From the NCBI RefSeq assembly GCF_900178005.1, contig NZ_FXBS01000004.1, positions 62,001 through 126,000 on the forward strand: a stretch of DNA of 64,000 nucleotides. The letters run 5' to 3'. Origin of the DNA: Tuberibacillus sp. Marseille-P3662. GTDB taxonomy: Bacteria > Bacillota > Bacilli > Bacillales > Sporolactobacillaceae. Shown piece after piece: positions 26,140 to 35,551 of this stretch; positions within the stretch are counted from its first letter, which is position 1, and every line of letters starts with the position of its first letter. A program made the translations under genes and the position numbers. Under the pieces are notes generated by a model. The model was not told where the DNA came from. It worked only from the letters and a program-made list of their open reading frames with translations, and ran no database searches.

Positions 26140-27150
26140 ATGACTGGTACACAGCCCAAATTGACATCAACAGAAATTGCCATGCTGTGGACGGGCTATA
26201 TGAACAATAGCATGTCCATCCAAATAATGAGCTATTTTTTGAAAACAGTAGAAGACCCGGATATCGAACCTATTGTTTCGCAAACACTGAATATGTCAAC
26301 ACAAAATCTGAATACCATTACTGAGTTTTTCAACGAGGCCCATATCACCATACCCTATGGTTTTTCAACTCAAGATGTTAATTTGGATGCCCCAAAACTG
26401 TACTCGGATAATTTTATGCTTTCATACATATCGAATATGGCTAAAGTCGGTATCCTAGAGTATGGATTATCTAAGACCTTTTCACCCCGTCAAGATATTC
26501 GTGCGTTTTTTTCCCAGTGCCTATCCAGTACTTCAAACTTATTTGATACTTGTGTGGAAACGGAACAAAATAAGGGATTATATATTCGCGCGCCTTATTT
26601 GTGGCCGCAATACGGTGCTGAGTTCATTCAAGGTAAAGGCTATTTAAAAGGCATGAATCCGTTCAGTGATAAACGAAAAATCAATTTTATTGAGATCTCC
26701 CACGTTTATGCCAACGTACAAACGAACCTTATTGGCATGCAATTATGCCGCAGTTTCGAACAGACGACATCATCTAATGAAATTAAAAACTATATGAAAC
26801 GCGGCCGGGAAATCTCTAAGAAACATATTAAAATCTTCTCCGACACCTTATTAAATGATGGCATTCAATCACCAATTACATGGGACACTGCCGTAACAAC
26901 ATCCACCATATCCCCATTTTCAGATAAGCTAAAAATGTATATAATCGGTGTGCTTAGTGCTTCTGGCAAAGGCAATTATTCAACTGCTGCCACGGCCAGC
27001 ATGCGGACGGATTTGATTCTAAATTATCAACGTTTATCCGCAGAAATTGGTCTGTACGCCAAAGACGGCGGCAAAATTATGATTAATAATCACTGGATGG
27101 AAGAACCGCCTGAACCCATTGATTTGGATAACATCCCCAATCGCAATTAA
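26140..27150 (+). CDS. DUF3231 family protein
   Basis: This 336-residue protein has two similar halves of about 165 residues. Each contains a four-helix, ferritin-like pattern: LTSTEIAMLWTGYMNNSMS in the first half and INFIEISHVYANVQTNLIG in the second. This is the DUF3231 layout seen in spore-forming Bacillales; the function is unknown. The ATG encoding MTGTQP lies 9 nt behind AGGGAGG; an in-frame ATG directly at that site is too close. The stop codon touches the inverted-repeat element that follows. Confidence 0.85.
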   Translation: MTGTQPKLTSTEIAMLWTGYMNNSMSIQIMSYFLKTVEDPDIEPIVSQTLNMSTQNLNTITEFFNEAHITIPYGFSTQDVNLDAPKLYSDNFMLSYISNMAKVGILEYGLSKTFSPRQDIRAFFSQCLSSTSNLFDTCVETEQNKGLYIRAPYLWPQYGAEFIQGKGYLKGMNPFSDKRKINFIEISHVYANVQTNLIGMQLCRSFEQTTSSNEIKNYMKRGREISKKHIKIFSDTLLNDGIQSPITWDTAVTTSTISPFSDKLKMYIIGVLSASGKGNYSTAATASMRTDLILNYQRLSAEIGLYAKDGGKIMINNHWMEEPPEPIDLDNIPNRN

Positions 27151-27445
27151 TAAAGAGACTGGGATAAATCTAAAACAGGATACTCAGGAAGCCGAACTAT
27201 AAGATATGAAAGCAAGTTCTATGCGCCGTCAAAAATACGTAGACGCCTGCGGGAGGAACACGAGCCGAAGATCCACTTGGTAAAGGGTTTTTCTTTACCA
27301 AGTTAGCTGAGGCCGTGCCCGCGGCAAGCGAAGTATTTTGACGAAGCGATGAAGGAATGACTATTTTCAACAAATCATCCGAACGGATTAATAAACCAGT
27401 TCGGATGATTCTGTGACGAATAGACTTCTGTCCCAGTCTCTTTAA
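27151..27445. repeat. Inverted-repeat-bounded structured intergenic element, copy 1
   Basis: About 295 bp bounded by AAAGAGACTGGGATA and, inverted, TGTCCCAGTCTCTTT. Inside, CGTCAAAAATAC pairs with GTATTTTGACG, ACTTGGTAAAG (27275-27285) pairs with CTTTACCAAGT (27293-27303), and ATCATCCGAAC pairs with GTTCGGATGAT. The whole segment can fold as a branched RNA or cruciform. It fills exactly the gap between the stop codons of two convergent genes and probably acts as a bidirectional terminator. It carries no open frame of its own. Confidence 0.9.
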
Positions 27446-29289
27446 GCTTCAATGTTGACATTATAGGTTTCCAGCCAATAATTAATTTGTGCAAGATGGG
27501 CAATAAGTTGCGGACCGTTCATAAGTTGGCCGAACCACGGTTTATCAAACGACGATCCTTGGGTGTCAATCAAATCTTGCAATTGCTTTTTATCGAGCAA
27601 TTCTAATATCGGTGCTGAAGGTGTTTGAATAATACTCTGCAGCCACTCAGACACCGCTTGTGTGTATTGAGGATGATGCGTCTTCGGATACGGACTTTTC
27701 TTCCGGTACAAGACATCCTTAGGCAAGTAGCTTTCCATCGCTTTCCGGAACACGCCCTTTTCATAGCCGCCCATCATCTTCATATTCCACGGAACATTCC
27801 ACAAATATTCAACCAGGCGATGATCAGCAAATGGGACACGCACCTCAAGACTCGCTCCCATACTCATACGGTCTTTCCGATCCAGCAGGGCTGTCATAAA
27901 CCACGTCATATTAAGATAAAAAAGTTCGCGCCGGCGGGCCTCATCCTTGGTTTCATCGCCTCTAAACGGTGTTTCCTTTCTGCTTTCATGATACCGCTGC
28001 AACGTATAGTCTCTCAGGTTCAATCGTTCATGCCATGCATCATTAAGTAATTGTTGTCTTTCGGTTATCGAATGAATCCATGGAAATCCAGCATCAGAAG
28101 CTGTCTCCGGGTTATGGAACCATGGATAACCCCCTAATATTTCATCAGCGCATTCCCCTGATAACCCGACCGTGGCCTCTTGCTTAATCCCTTGACAGAA
28201 CCACAATAAAGAAGCATCAACATCCGCTTGCCCCGGCATGTCACGAAAATCAATCGCTGTTTTTAGATGATCGACAAGTTGTTCGTTATCAATGACTAAA
28301 TTATGATGGGACGAACCGATGTCTTGTGATACTTTAGAAATATAAGGACCATCCGAATTTGGCTGATAATCATTCGCCTGAAAGAAGCGATCATTATCTT
28401 GATAGTCAACGGAAAACGTATTTAATGGCCATATCCCGTCTTCCTTGAACACTTTAGCCGCAATCGCCGAAATGGCACTGGAGTCAACACCACCAGATAA
28501 AAATGTCGCCACCGGTACATCGGCATAAAGTTGTCTGCGAACGCCATCTTCAAATAACGTTTTTACCTGTTCGACAGTGTCTTCCTCTGAGTCAAGATGG
28601 TCATAACTCTGAACATTCCAATACCGCCATGTCCGGACACCATTTTTAGTAAAATGGAGAGCATGAGCCGGCCGGATTTCATGTATACCTTTGAAAACAC
28701 CGTGTCCCGGCGTTCTCGACGGACCTAAGCCAAATACTTCTGATAATCCTTCACTGTCGATCACCGCATGCATGTCAGGATGGTTCAAAATTGCTTTAGG
28801 CTCTGATGCGAACAACAATGAGCCGTTTTGTTCACTGTAAAACAACGGCTTAACACCCAATCGATCCCGGGCCATAAACACTTTTTCACGCTTCTCATCC
28901 CAAATCGCAAAAGCAAAGATGCCATTCAATCGCTCGAGGCAATCTTCACCCCATTTGATATAGGCTGTTAACAATACTTCTGTATCGGAATGACCTCCGA
29001 ACGTATAACCACTTTCCTTTAAAACATTTCGGATATCTTCCGTGTTGTATAGTTCCCCGTTATAAACGATGGTGTACGACTCAGCATTCACTGTCTTCGT
29101 CATCGGCTGCCGGCCACCATCGGGATCAACAACGATAAGACGTGCATGACCGAAGGCGGCATTCGGCGAGACCCAAGTTTTTCGTTCATCAGGACCTCTG
29201 TGATGCAGTGTCTTAGCCATTCGCTCGATGGTCGATTGCTGATGGGTTAAATTTTGTTTCCAATCAATCCATCCTGTGATACCACACAT
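27442..29289 (-). CDS. asnO: Asparagine synthetase (glutamine-hydrolysing)
   Basis: This 615-residue enzyme makes asparagine from aspartate, ATP and glutamine. The N-terminal glutaminase begins with the catalytic Cys2 after Met removal (MCGITGWIDW) and contains YNGELYN. The synthetase domain has the PP-loop FLSGGVDSSAISAIAAKVF and the blocks VGLSGECADEILGGYPWF and DRKDRMSMGASLEVRVPFADH. Length and proximity to a YisL gene match B. subtilis AsnO, the sporulation-associated paralogue, rather than AsnB or AsnH. The stop codon overlaps the end of the structured repeat element. Confidence 0.93.
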   Translation of the reverse strand: MCGITGWIDWKQNLTHQQSTIERMAKTLHHRGPDERKTWVSPNAAFGHARLIVVDPDGGRQPMTKTVNAESYTIVYNGELYNTEDIRNVLKESGYTFGGHSDTEVLLTAYIKWGEDCLERLNGIFAFAIWDEKREKVFMARDRLGVKPLFYSEQNGSLLFASEPKAILNHPDMHAVIDSEGLSEVFGLGPSRTPGHGVFKGIHEIRPAHALHFTKNGVRTWRYWNVQSYDHLDSEEDTVEQVKTLFEDGVRRQLYADVPVATFLSGGVDSSAISAIAAKVFKEDGIWPLNTFSVDYQDNDRFFQANDYQPNSDGPYISKVSQDIGSSHHNLVIDNEQLVDHLKTAIDFRDMPGQADVDASLLWFCQGIKQEATVGLSGECADEILGGYPWFHNPETASDAGFPWIHSITERQQLLNDAWHERLNLRDYTLQRYHESRKETPFRGDETKDEARRRELFYLNMTWFMTALLDRKDRMSMGASLEVRVPFADHRLVEYLWNVPWNMKMMGGYEKGVFRKAMESYLPKDVLYRKKSPYPKTHHPQYTQAVSEWLQSIIQTPSAPILELLDKKQLQDLIDTQGSSFDKPWFGQLMNGPQLIAHLAQINYWLETYNVNIEA

Positions 29290-29365
29290 TGCTTGATCCT
29301 TCCTTTCCCGGGCAACTGCCCATATCCTAACCTACGTAAAAGACCGTTATCTTGTGACACATGAT

Positions 29366-29401
29366 CATAAAAAAACCACCGATCACATTGACCGATGGTT
29401 T
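29366..29401 (-). terminator. Terminator of yisL
   Basis: On the minus strand, AAACCATCGGT pairs with ATCGGTGGTTT around about 7 nt and is followed by TTTTA. Confidence 0.85.
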
Positions 29402-29406
29402 CGCCA

Positions 29407-29748
29407 TCAAGCTCCTAGAACACCATATCCCATATAGAAGGCGCCGATAAGGCCGATAATCAGTAAAAACCAGGAAAACCCTGATGATGCCCGTTTCTTA
29501 CTTCTTATTAATGTCATTTCCATTCCAGCAATCACAAGTAATCCAAACAACCCTTTGATAACGGCCAGAAGCGAAAATCCATACCTATTAACAAGCATGA
29601 AACCTGTAATAAATACAAGCACATACAACAACCGTAAAATCATATGAGTGATGGTTTGCCCTTTGTCTTTACCCGCTTTTAATAGGATAAAACTAATAAT
29701 AAAAAACACAATGGCCAGCGTCCATAATCCGACATGGCTATGTAACAT
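29407..29748 (-). CDS. yisL: YisL-like membrane protein (UPF0344)
   Basis: This 113-residue protein has four membrane helices and the UPF0344/DUF1516 pattern: it starts LHSHVGLWTLAIVFFIISFILL, then has GQTITHMILRLLYVLVFITG and MEMTLIRSKK. The function is unknown. It lies beside asnO, as in B. subtilis. Its own terminator follows directly, so it is not co-transcribed with asnO under normal conditions. Confidence 0.9.
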   Translation of the reverse strand: MLHSHVGLWTLAIVFFIISFILLKAGKDKGQTITHMILRLLYVLVFITGFMLVNRYGFSLLAVIKGLFGLLVIAGMEMTLIRSKKRASSGFSWFLLIIGLIGAFYMGYGVLGA

Positions 29749-29923
29749 TAACTTCTCACTCCCTATTCATATCTGTTTTCTATTATCATATCACCTTTTC
29801 GCTTATGATTCATTGACGAATGTCCAACAGTTTTTTTAACTTTTAATGAAATATGTATAGGCTTTCATCCAATCTATTGATATAATAAAATTGATTGTGA
29901 TTTTTCAGACAAGGGGTGTTGAT

Positions 29924-31117
29924 ATGAGTCAAGCAAACGCAATTATCGATCAAACTGAAAAATATGGTGCTCACAATTACCATCCACTTCCGGTGGTCAT
30001 CGCAAAAGCAGAAGGCGTATGGGTTGAAGATCCTGATGGTCACCGATATATGGATATGTTAAGTGCCTATTCAGCGGTGAATCAAGGACACAGACATCCT
30101 AAGATTATTGAGGCGTTAAAAACGCAAGCTGATCGCGTCACGCTAACGTCTCGTGCGTTTCATAATGACCAATTAGGAGCGTTTTACGAAAAAGTTTCTG
30201 ATATCACCCATAAAGATATGATTCTGCCAATGAATACCGGAGCCGAAGCTGTCGAAACTGCGATTAAAGCAGCCCGGCGCTGGGGTTACGAGGTTAAAGG
30301 AGTTAAAGAGAATCAAGCGGAAATCATTGCTTGTGAAGGAAACTTCCACGGACGGACGATGTCAGCTGTATCCCTGTCATCAGAAGCAGACAATCAGCGT
30401 GGATTCGGCCCATTACTCCCTGGTATCAAAACGGTTCCTTACGGTGATCTTGAAGCTTTAAAAGCGGCCATCACTCCGAACACGGCGGCGTTTTTAATGG
30501 AACCGATTCAAGGGGAAGGCGGCATCATTATGCCTCCAGACGGGTTTCTTAAAGATGCCTATGATCTTTGCTGCCAAGAAAATATCTTGTTCATGGCTGA
30601 TGAAATTCAATCGGGCCTCGGGCGGTCTGGTAAAATGTTCGCCTGCGATTGGGAAGACGTTGAACCAGATGTCTATATTCTTGGTAAAGCCCTTGGCGGG
30701 GGTGTTATGCCGATATCTTGTGTCGCTGCGAATCAAGACATCCTCGGCGTGTTTGACCCAGGATCACATGGGTCAACGTTTGGCGGTAATCCCTTAGCCT
30801 CCGCTGTATCTGTGGCAGCACTGGAAGTTATTGAAGAAGAAAATTTACCGGAACGCTCATTAAGGCTTGGCGCACATTTCGCCAAAGAACTTAAAACCAT
30901 CGATCATCCAAGAATTAAGGAGATTCGTTCAAAAGGCTTGTTCATAGGTGTGGAACTCAATCAACCTGCACGCCCGTACTGTGAACAATTAAAGGAAAAA
31001 GGATTATTGTGTAAAGAAACCCATGAGAATGTGATTCGTTTTGCGCCGCCTTTGATCATCAGTCAAGCCGATTTAGACTGGGCTATAACCCAAATTAAAG
31101 CTGTTCTTGCCAATTAA
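29924..31117 (+). CDS. rocD: Ornithine aminotransferase
   Basis: RocD transfers the delta-amino group of ornithine to 2-oxoglutarate, feeding arginine carbon into glutamate. It is a PLP enzyme of fold type I, 397 residues long. Visible marks are [16 protein letters not shown], the aromatic-histidine contact [12 protein letters not shown], the cofactor aspartate in [15 protein letters not shown] and the Schiff-base lysine in [14 protein letters not shown]. The ATG of MSQANAIID lies behind AAGGGGTG. The typical sigma-54 (-12/-24) promoter of rocDEF in B. subtilis is not seen; a TATAAT lies near 29880 without a clear -35 box. Confidence 0.94.
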   Translation: MSQANAIIDQTEKYGAHNYHPLPVVIAKAEGVWVEDPDGHRYMDMLSAYSAVNQGHRHPKIIEALKTQADRVTLTSRAFHNDQLGAFYEKVSDITHKDMILPMNTGAEAVETAIKAARRWGYEVKGVKENQAEIIACEGNFHGRTMSAVSLSSEADNQRGFGPLLPGIKTVPYGDLEALKAAITPNTAAFLMEPIQGEGGIIMPPDGFLKDAYDLCCQENILFMADEIQSGLGRSGKMFACDWEDVEPDVYILGKALGGGVMPISCVAANQDILGVFDPGSHGSTFGGNPLASAVSVAALEVIEEENLPERSLRLGAHFAKELKTIDHPRIKEIRSKGLFIGVELNQPARPYCEQLKEKGLLCKETHENVIRFAPPLIISQADLDWAITQIKAVLAN

Positions 31118-31191
31118 TACGGATACTCCCGGTCGGCCGCCGGGGTATTCATTGTCCTGTTAACGGAACCTGGCCCGAGGGGGAGTTTTTA

Positions 31192-31674
31192 ATGACTATA
31201 GCCATACGGCCATTTAAACAACAAGACATTGAACAACTTATCGTAATTGAAAATTCGATTTGGAATCATAGAAACACACCGATCCCCATTCATTTTAATA
31301 ATAAGGAGGAATTTTTGTCATCACGGACAGGGAGAATCTTAATCGCTGAAGAACAACCCGAAGCAAACATATGCGGTTATGTTGAAATGCAGTATGGTGA
31401 CATAGCGTCACGTGCTCACATTGCCGAGTTAGCGATCGGTATTCATTCTGATTTTCGTGGCAGCGGATTAGGAGCGTCTTTGCTGTCATACGCAGAGAAA
31501 CGGCTGACAGCTGACCATATTAAGAAAATTTCCTTGCGCGTGATGGCATCTAATCCAAGAGCGTTGCGTTTTTATGAAAAATACGGCTATCAGCAAGAAG
31601 GCTGTCTAAAAAACGAATTTTACATTAATGACCAATACATTGATGATGTCCTTCTCTATAAATGGCTCAGTTGA
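31192..31674 (+). CDS. GNAT-family N-acetyltransferase
   Basis: This 160-residue GNAT enzyme has the acetyl-CoA-binding segment AIGIHSDFRGSGLGASLLSYAEKR and the later ALRFYEKYGYQQEGCLKNEFYINDQYIDDVLLYK. That pattern resembles the PhiZ/YhhY-type and RimJ-like acetyltransferases. The substrate is unknown. The ATG follows GAGGGGGAG at suitable distance. A perfect 9-bp hairpin (AGTTGATCC/GGATCAACT) lies at the stop codon but has no T-tract. Confidence 0.85.
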   Translation: MTIAIRPFKQQDIEQLIVIENSIWNHRNTPIPIHFNNKEEFLSSRTGRILIAEEQPEANICGYVEMQYGDIASRAHIAELAIGIHSDFRGSGLGASLLSYAEKRLTADHIKKISLRVMASNPRALRFYEKYGYQQEGCLKNEFYINDQYIDDVLLYKWLS

Positions 31675-31796
31675 TCCTCAAGGATCAACTGGCTTCCATG
31701 ATCGATCCGCGACTGCTTCCTTCCCTTCTTTTTAGCAATGCTTTTATCCCCAGAATGCTTTTAATTACTCTGCATGTTCCTATCGAAATTTTTTTA

Positions 31797-31870
31797 TTGA
31801 CATTCAACACACAAGGAGTAAAATAGATCTTGTTTTATTTCGCACCCGAAACATTTTCACACGAAATAAA
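31797..31870 (+). promoter_or_regulatory. Promoter and probable MarR operator of the efflux operon
   Basis: TTGACA (31797-31802) and TAAAAT (31819-31824) are separated by 16 nt. Just downstream lies a perfect 9-bp inverted repeat, TTTATTTCG (31834-31842) and CGAAATAAA (31862-31870), about 28 bp centre to centre. Its position over the transcription start fits autorepression by the first gene's product. Confidence 0.7.
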
Positions 31871-31901
31871 TACATTGATTTTAATAAAGGATGAATGATC
31901 C

Positions 31902-32363
31902 ATGGATGAACAAAAAATAATCGACATTATTCATTCGTTCCGATCTGTCCAACGCGTTTTCTACCAAGTTGCACGTGAAGAGGCCGATGAACTGGATAGT
32001 ACTGTCATTCAAATCATGGTTCTAAGTGCTTTGTGGAAAACCCCCCATATCGGTCTAGGAGAGTTGGCAGATCAATTGCAGGTTGGCAATAGTACAATGA
32101 GCGGAATTATTGAGCGACTGGTAAAACAGGGGCTCGTTACACGAGAGCGAGACCAAAACGACCGTCGTTCTTTAACGATGACATTAACAGAACAGGGTCA
32201 GAAGAAAAAAGCCGAAACTCACGAAGCGTTTATGACACGTTTTTCGACCTTTCTAGATATATCTGATGAGGATTATCAACACCTGATCACCCTGCATGAA
32301 CAAATTATAGAGAAACTAGAACAATCGGGAGATGAAGTAGAAAATGTCAGGCACAATGATTGA
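31902..32363 (+). CDS. MarR-family transcriptional regulator
   Basis: This 153-residue protein has the winged helix-turn-helix of MarR regulators: IGLGELADQLQVGNSTMSGIIERLVKQGLVTRERDQNDRRSLTMTLT covers the recognition helix and the wing with its DxR signature. Dimerising helices lie at both ends. It is the first gene of an operon with an efflux pump, overlapping it by 20 bp, and should repress the operon until a ligand binds. The perfect inverted repeat upstream is the likely binding site. The ligand is unknown. Confidence 0.9.
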   Translation: MDEQKIIDIIHSFRSVQRVFYQVAREEADELDSTVIQIMVLSALWKTPHIGLGELADQLQVGNSTMSGIIERLVKQGLVTRERDQNDRRSLTMTLTEQGQKKKAETHEAFMTRFSTFLDISDEDYQHLITLHEQIIEKLEQSGDEVENVRHND

Positions 32364-33939
32364 ACAACACCAGCCGATTAAAAAAGCCCCTATAATATTT
32401 GTAATGATTATGGGAGCTTTTGTGGCGATATTAAACCAAACTTTAATGAACGTTGCTTTACCCGTAATGATGCAAGATTTAGCCATCCAAGCGAATACGG
32501 CTCAATGGTTAACAACGGCTTACATGCTTGTTAACGGTGTGCTTATTCCGATTACAGCCTTTTTAATGGAACGATTCACAACGCGACAACTTTTCATTGC
32601 CGCGATGAGTTTCTTTGCCACCGGTACATTATTTTGCGCTGTGGCACCGGACTTCCCATTATTGCTAACTGGAAGGGTCATTCAAGCCTGCGGCGCCGGC
32701 ATTATGATGCCGTTATTGACCAATGTGATATTATCACTTTTCCCCGTCGAAAAACGTGGCTCGGCCATGGGACTGATTGGTGTTGCCATGATTTTCGCAC
32801 CGGCTGTTGGTCCGACGCTGTCAGGTTGGATTGTCCAAAACTACTCATGGCGCGTTTTATTCTATATCGTTTTACCTATTGCCATTATTGACGTGATTTT
32901 AGCGTCCTTCCTGCTTAAGAATGTCACTCAGTTAACCAAACCGAGAATTGATATTTTATCCATTATCTTATCAACGATTGGTTTTGGCGGAATCTTATAC
33001 GGATTCAGTAATGCTGGAAATAATGGGTGGGATAGTAATGAAGTCATGATTTCTCTTGCTGTCGGTGCGATTAGTCTAATCATATTTATCACCCGTCAGC
33101 TTCGAATGAAAACGCCGATGCTCGAGTTTAGAGTCTTTAGGCATGGGATGTTTTCTTTAGCAACGGTCATCAATATGGTCGTCACCATGGCGATGTTTGC
33201 CGCGATGATTCTAGTCCCCATTTACTTGCAAAATATCCGCGGCTTTACACCACTGGAATCAGGTTTAATGCTGTTACCAGGTGCGATTCTGATGGGGATC
33301 ATGTCACCTATAACAGGTAAAATTTTTGATAAAATCGGTGCAAGATGGTTGGCTGTGACAGGTCTTGTGATCACCCTTATCACAACTTGGCAATTTTCTA
33401 ATCTGCAGGATGATACGACTTATGCTTGGTTAATTGTCTTATATTCATCGCGAATGTTTGGGATGTCAATGTTAATGATGCCCATTATGACGGCTGGACT
33501 AAACGCCTTGCCGCAAAAAATGAATGCGCACGGTACGGCTATGGTTAATACAATGAGGCAAATTGCCGGATCACTCGGAACAGCTTTCCTTGTCACCGTT
33601 ATGACGAACCAAACAAAAGCCCATTTGACAGATAAGGCCACATCAGCTGGGTTATCTCCTGATACGGTTGATAAACTTTCCGATGCCGCCTCTTCTGGTA
33701 ATACAGCCAGCGGTGGGGCAAACATTTCCGCTGAGATGCAGCAACACTTGGCATCCTTAGCCAAACATGCTGCGATCCAAGGTATTAATGATGCTTTCAT
33801 GGTGGCTACCGGACTGGCTGGACTTGCTCTCGTCCTTTCATTCTTTATCAAGCGGTCTAAGCCGCCTGAAGAAGAACTGGAACTAAACGAAAACAATCAA
33901 GAACAGGTCAATTCCGATATCGCCCCAAGTAAGGGATAA
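32344..33939 (+). CDS. DHA2-family (EmrB/QacA-type) multidrug efflux MFS transporter
   Basis: This 531-residue protein has 14 membrane helices, the DHA2 layout. Family marks are LNQTLMNVALPVMMQDL in helix 1, WLTTAYMLVNGVLIPITAFLMERF (the motif A region), and motif C, GLIGVAMIFAPAVGPTLSGWIV, typical of drug antiporters. A loop of about 60 residues near residue 440 is rich in Ala, Ser and Asn. It likely exports toxic compounds using proton motive force, under control of the overlapping MarR gene. Confidence 0.92.
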   Translation: MSGTMIEQHQPIKKAPIIFVMIMGAFVAILNQTLMNVALPVMMQDLAIQANTAQWLTTAYMLVNGVLIPITAFLMERFTTRQLFIAAMSFFATGTLFCAVAPDFPLLLTGRVIQACGAGIMMPLLTNVILSLFPVEKRGSAMGLIGVAMIFAPAVGPTLSGWIVQNYSWRVLFYIVLPIAIIDVILASFLLKNVTQLTKPRIDILSIILSTIGFGGILYGFSNAGNNGWDSNEVMISLAVGAISLIIFITRQLRMKTPMLEFRVFRHGMFSLATVINMVVTMAMFAAMILVPIYLQNIRGFTPLESGLMLLPGAILMGIMSPITGKIFDKIGARWLAVTGLVITLITTWQFSNLQDDTTYAWLIVLYSSRMFGMSMLMMPIMTAGLNALPQKMNAHGTAMVNTMRQIAGSLGTAFLVTVMTNQTKAHLTDKATSAGLSPDTVDKLSDAASSGNTASGGANISAEMQQHLASLAKHAAIQGINDAFMVATGLAGLALVLSFFIKRSKPPEEELELNENNQEQVNSDIAPSKG

Positions 33940-33945
33940 ATAGTG

Positions 33946-33980
33946 ACACCCCCAGATTCCATAGATCTGGGGGTGTTATA
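33946..33980 (+). terminator. Terminator of the MarR/MFS operon
   Basis: ACACCCCCAGAT pairs perfectly with ATCTGGGGGTGT around 6 nt, followed by TATAT. Confidence 0.85.
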
Positions 33981-34042
33981 TAAAACGAGCCTGTGTTTTT
34001 CCTAAATAGGGGGAAACTTTTGTGCCAGCCTCTCCATTTACA

Positions 34043-35482
34043 TTAAATACTTAATGATACATATTTAACTTCTAGATATTCTTCCATACCTTCTTCAGCA
34101 CCTTCACGGCCGAGACCGCTTTGTTTCATACCACCGAACGGAGCTTGGGCAGCTGATGGGACACCGTCGTTCCAACCCACAATACCATAGTCCAGCCCTT
34201 CGGAAATGCGTGTTCCGCGCGACACATTTTGGGTAAAGAAGTAAGCTGCCAAGCCGAATGGAGTATCATTCGCTGCTTTGATCGCCTCATCATCTTTATC
34301 ATATTCCGCAATCGGCAAAATAGGTCCAAACGTTTCTTCATTCATCATCACCATGTCATGATTCGCATCAGAAATGAGCGTTGGTTGATAGAAATAAGTG
34401 TTTTTATCGCTATTCGCTTCACCTTCACCACCAACCACTATGTTAGCTCCTTTGTCTTGGGCATCCTTCACATGGCGGTCGACTTTTTCATAACCATCTT
34501 TATTAATAAGCGGACCGACATCCGTGGTATCCTTCATGCCATCTCCAGTATTCAGTGTCTTAACTTCTGCCTCTAAACGTTTAATCAGTTCATCATAAAT
34601 ATTGGATTGCGCATAGACACGGTTAGCGGCAATACAGGTTTGTCCACTATTACGGAATTTCGCCGCCATAAGCATTTCCACGGTTTGATCCAAATCAGCA
34701 TCATCACAGACAATGACAGGAGCATGTCCGCCTAGTTCCAGTGATAGCCGCTTAATTTGTTCAGAGCCTTGCTTCATGAGTAACCGACCCACAGGCGTTG
34801 ATCCGGTAAAGGTCAACTTGCGTACCCGCATATCTCCCATAATTGTTTCTGAGAATGTTTCCGGGTTGCCATTGACAACATTGAAAACGCCTTTCGGGAT
34901 GCCTGCTTCTTCTGCCAACTCAGCAAGACGCATGCATGTTAATGGGGTTTCTTCCGGTGGTTTGACGATGAATGTACAACCAGCAGCCAATGCTGGGCCT
35001 AACTTCCGAGTAATCATCGCTGCTGGAAAATTCCATGGTGTGATCGCCGCAACGACACCGACCGGCTGTTTAATCACCTTAATTCGGTGGTTTTCGCGTT
35101 TTCCAGGGACTAACCGACCGTAAGTACGTTTTCCTTCCTCTGCATACCATTCAATGAAAGATGCTGCGTATTGGACTTCACCCTTTGATTCCTTCAATGG
35201 TTTCCCGTTCTCTTTGGTCATGATTTCCGCCAACTCGTCTTCATGAGCCATAATTAATTCAAAATACTTTCTTAAAATGTCGCTTCTATCCGCAGCTGTC
35301 TTTTTCGACCATTCGGGCAAGGCTTCGGATGCAGCGTCAATCGCTTGCTTAACATGATCTTCACCAGCGTTTGGCACCGAGCCGATGTGATCACCCGTCG
35401 CGGGGTTGTGGACGGTGATCGTATCTAATTCCTTACCTGTCCATGTCCCATTAATATAATTGGCAAAATCGTATTGTGCCAT
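34043..35482 (-). CDS. gabD: Succinate-semialdehyde dehydrogenase (NAD(P)+)
   Basis: This 479-residue aldehyde dehydrogenase oxidises succinate semialdehyde to succinate in GABA degradation. Visible marks are ITPWNFPAAMITRKLGPALAAGC, the NAD-binding FTGSTPVGR, the general-base glutamate in LELGGHAP, the nucleophile in NSGQTCIAANR, and EETFGPILPI. The C-terminal APFGGMKQSGLGREGAEEGMEEYLE matches GabD over other aldehyde dehydrogenases. The second of two adjacent ATGs (6 nt behind GGAGG) is chosen. No gabT is adjacent. Confidence 0.9.
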   Translation of the reverse strand: MAQYDFANYINGTWTGKELDTITVHNPATGDHIGSVPNAGEDHVKQAIDAASEALPEWSKKTAADRSDILRKYFELIMAHEDELAEIMTKENGKPLKESKGEVQYAASFIEWYAEEGKRTYGRLVPGKRENHRIKVIKQPVGVVAAITPWNFPAAMITRKLGPALAAGCTFIVKPPEETPLTCMRLAELAEEAGIPKGVFNVVNGNPETFSETIMGDMRVRKLTFTGSTPVGRLLMKQGSEQIKRLSLELGGHAPVIVCDDADLDQTVEMLMAAKFRNSGQTCIAANRVYAQSNIYDELIKRLEAEVKTLNTGDGMKDTTDVGPLINKDGYEKVDRHVKDAQDKGANIVVGGEGEANSDKNTYFYQPTLISDANHDMVMMNEETFGPILPIAEYDKDDEAIKAANDTPFGLAAYFFTQNVSRGTRISEGLDYGIVGWNDGVPSAAQAPFGGMKQSGLGREGAEEGMEEYLEVKYVSLSI

Positions 35483-35521
35483 CATACCCCTCCTTCAAGG
35501 CTGTCATAGAATAATTTCCCT

Positions 35522-35543
35522 AAAAAGGTTTAGCGCAAAACCT
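35522..35543 (-). terminator. Weak terminator after the ABC-F gene
   Basis: On the minus strand, AGGTTT pairs with AAACCT around 6 nt and is followed by TTTT. Confidence 0.5.
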
Positions 35544-35551
35544 CGCTTGCT

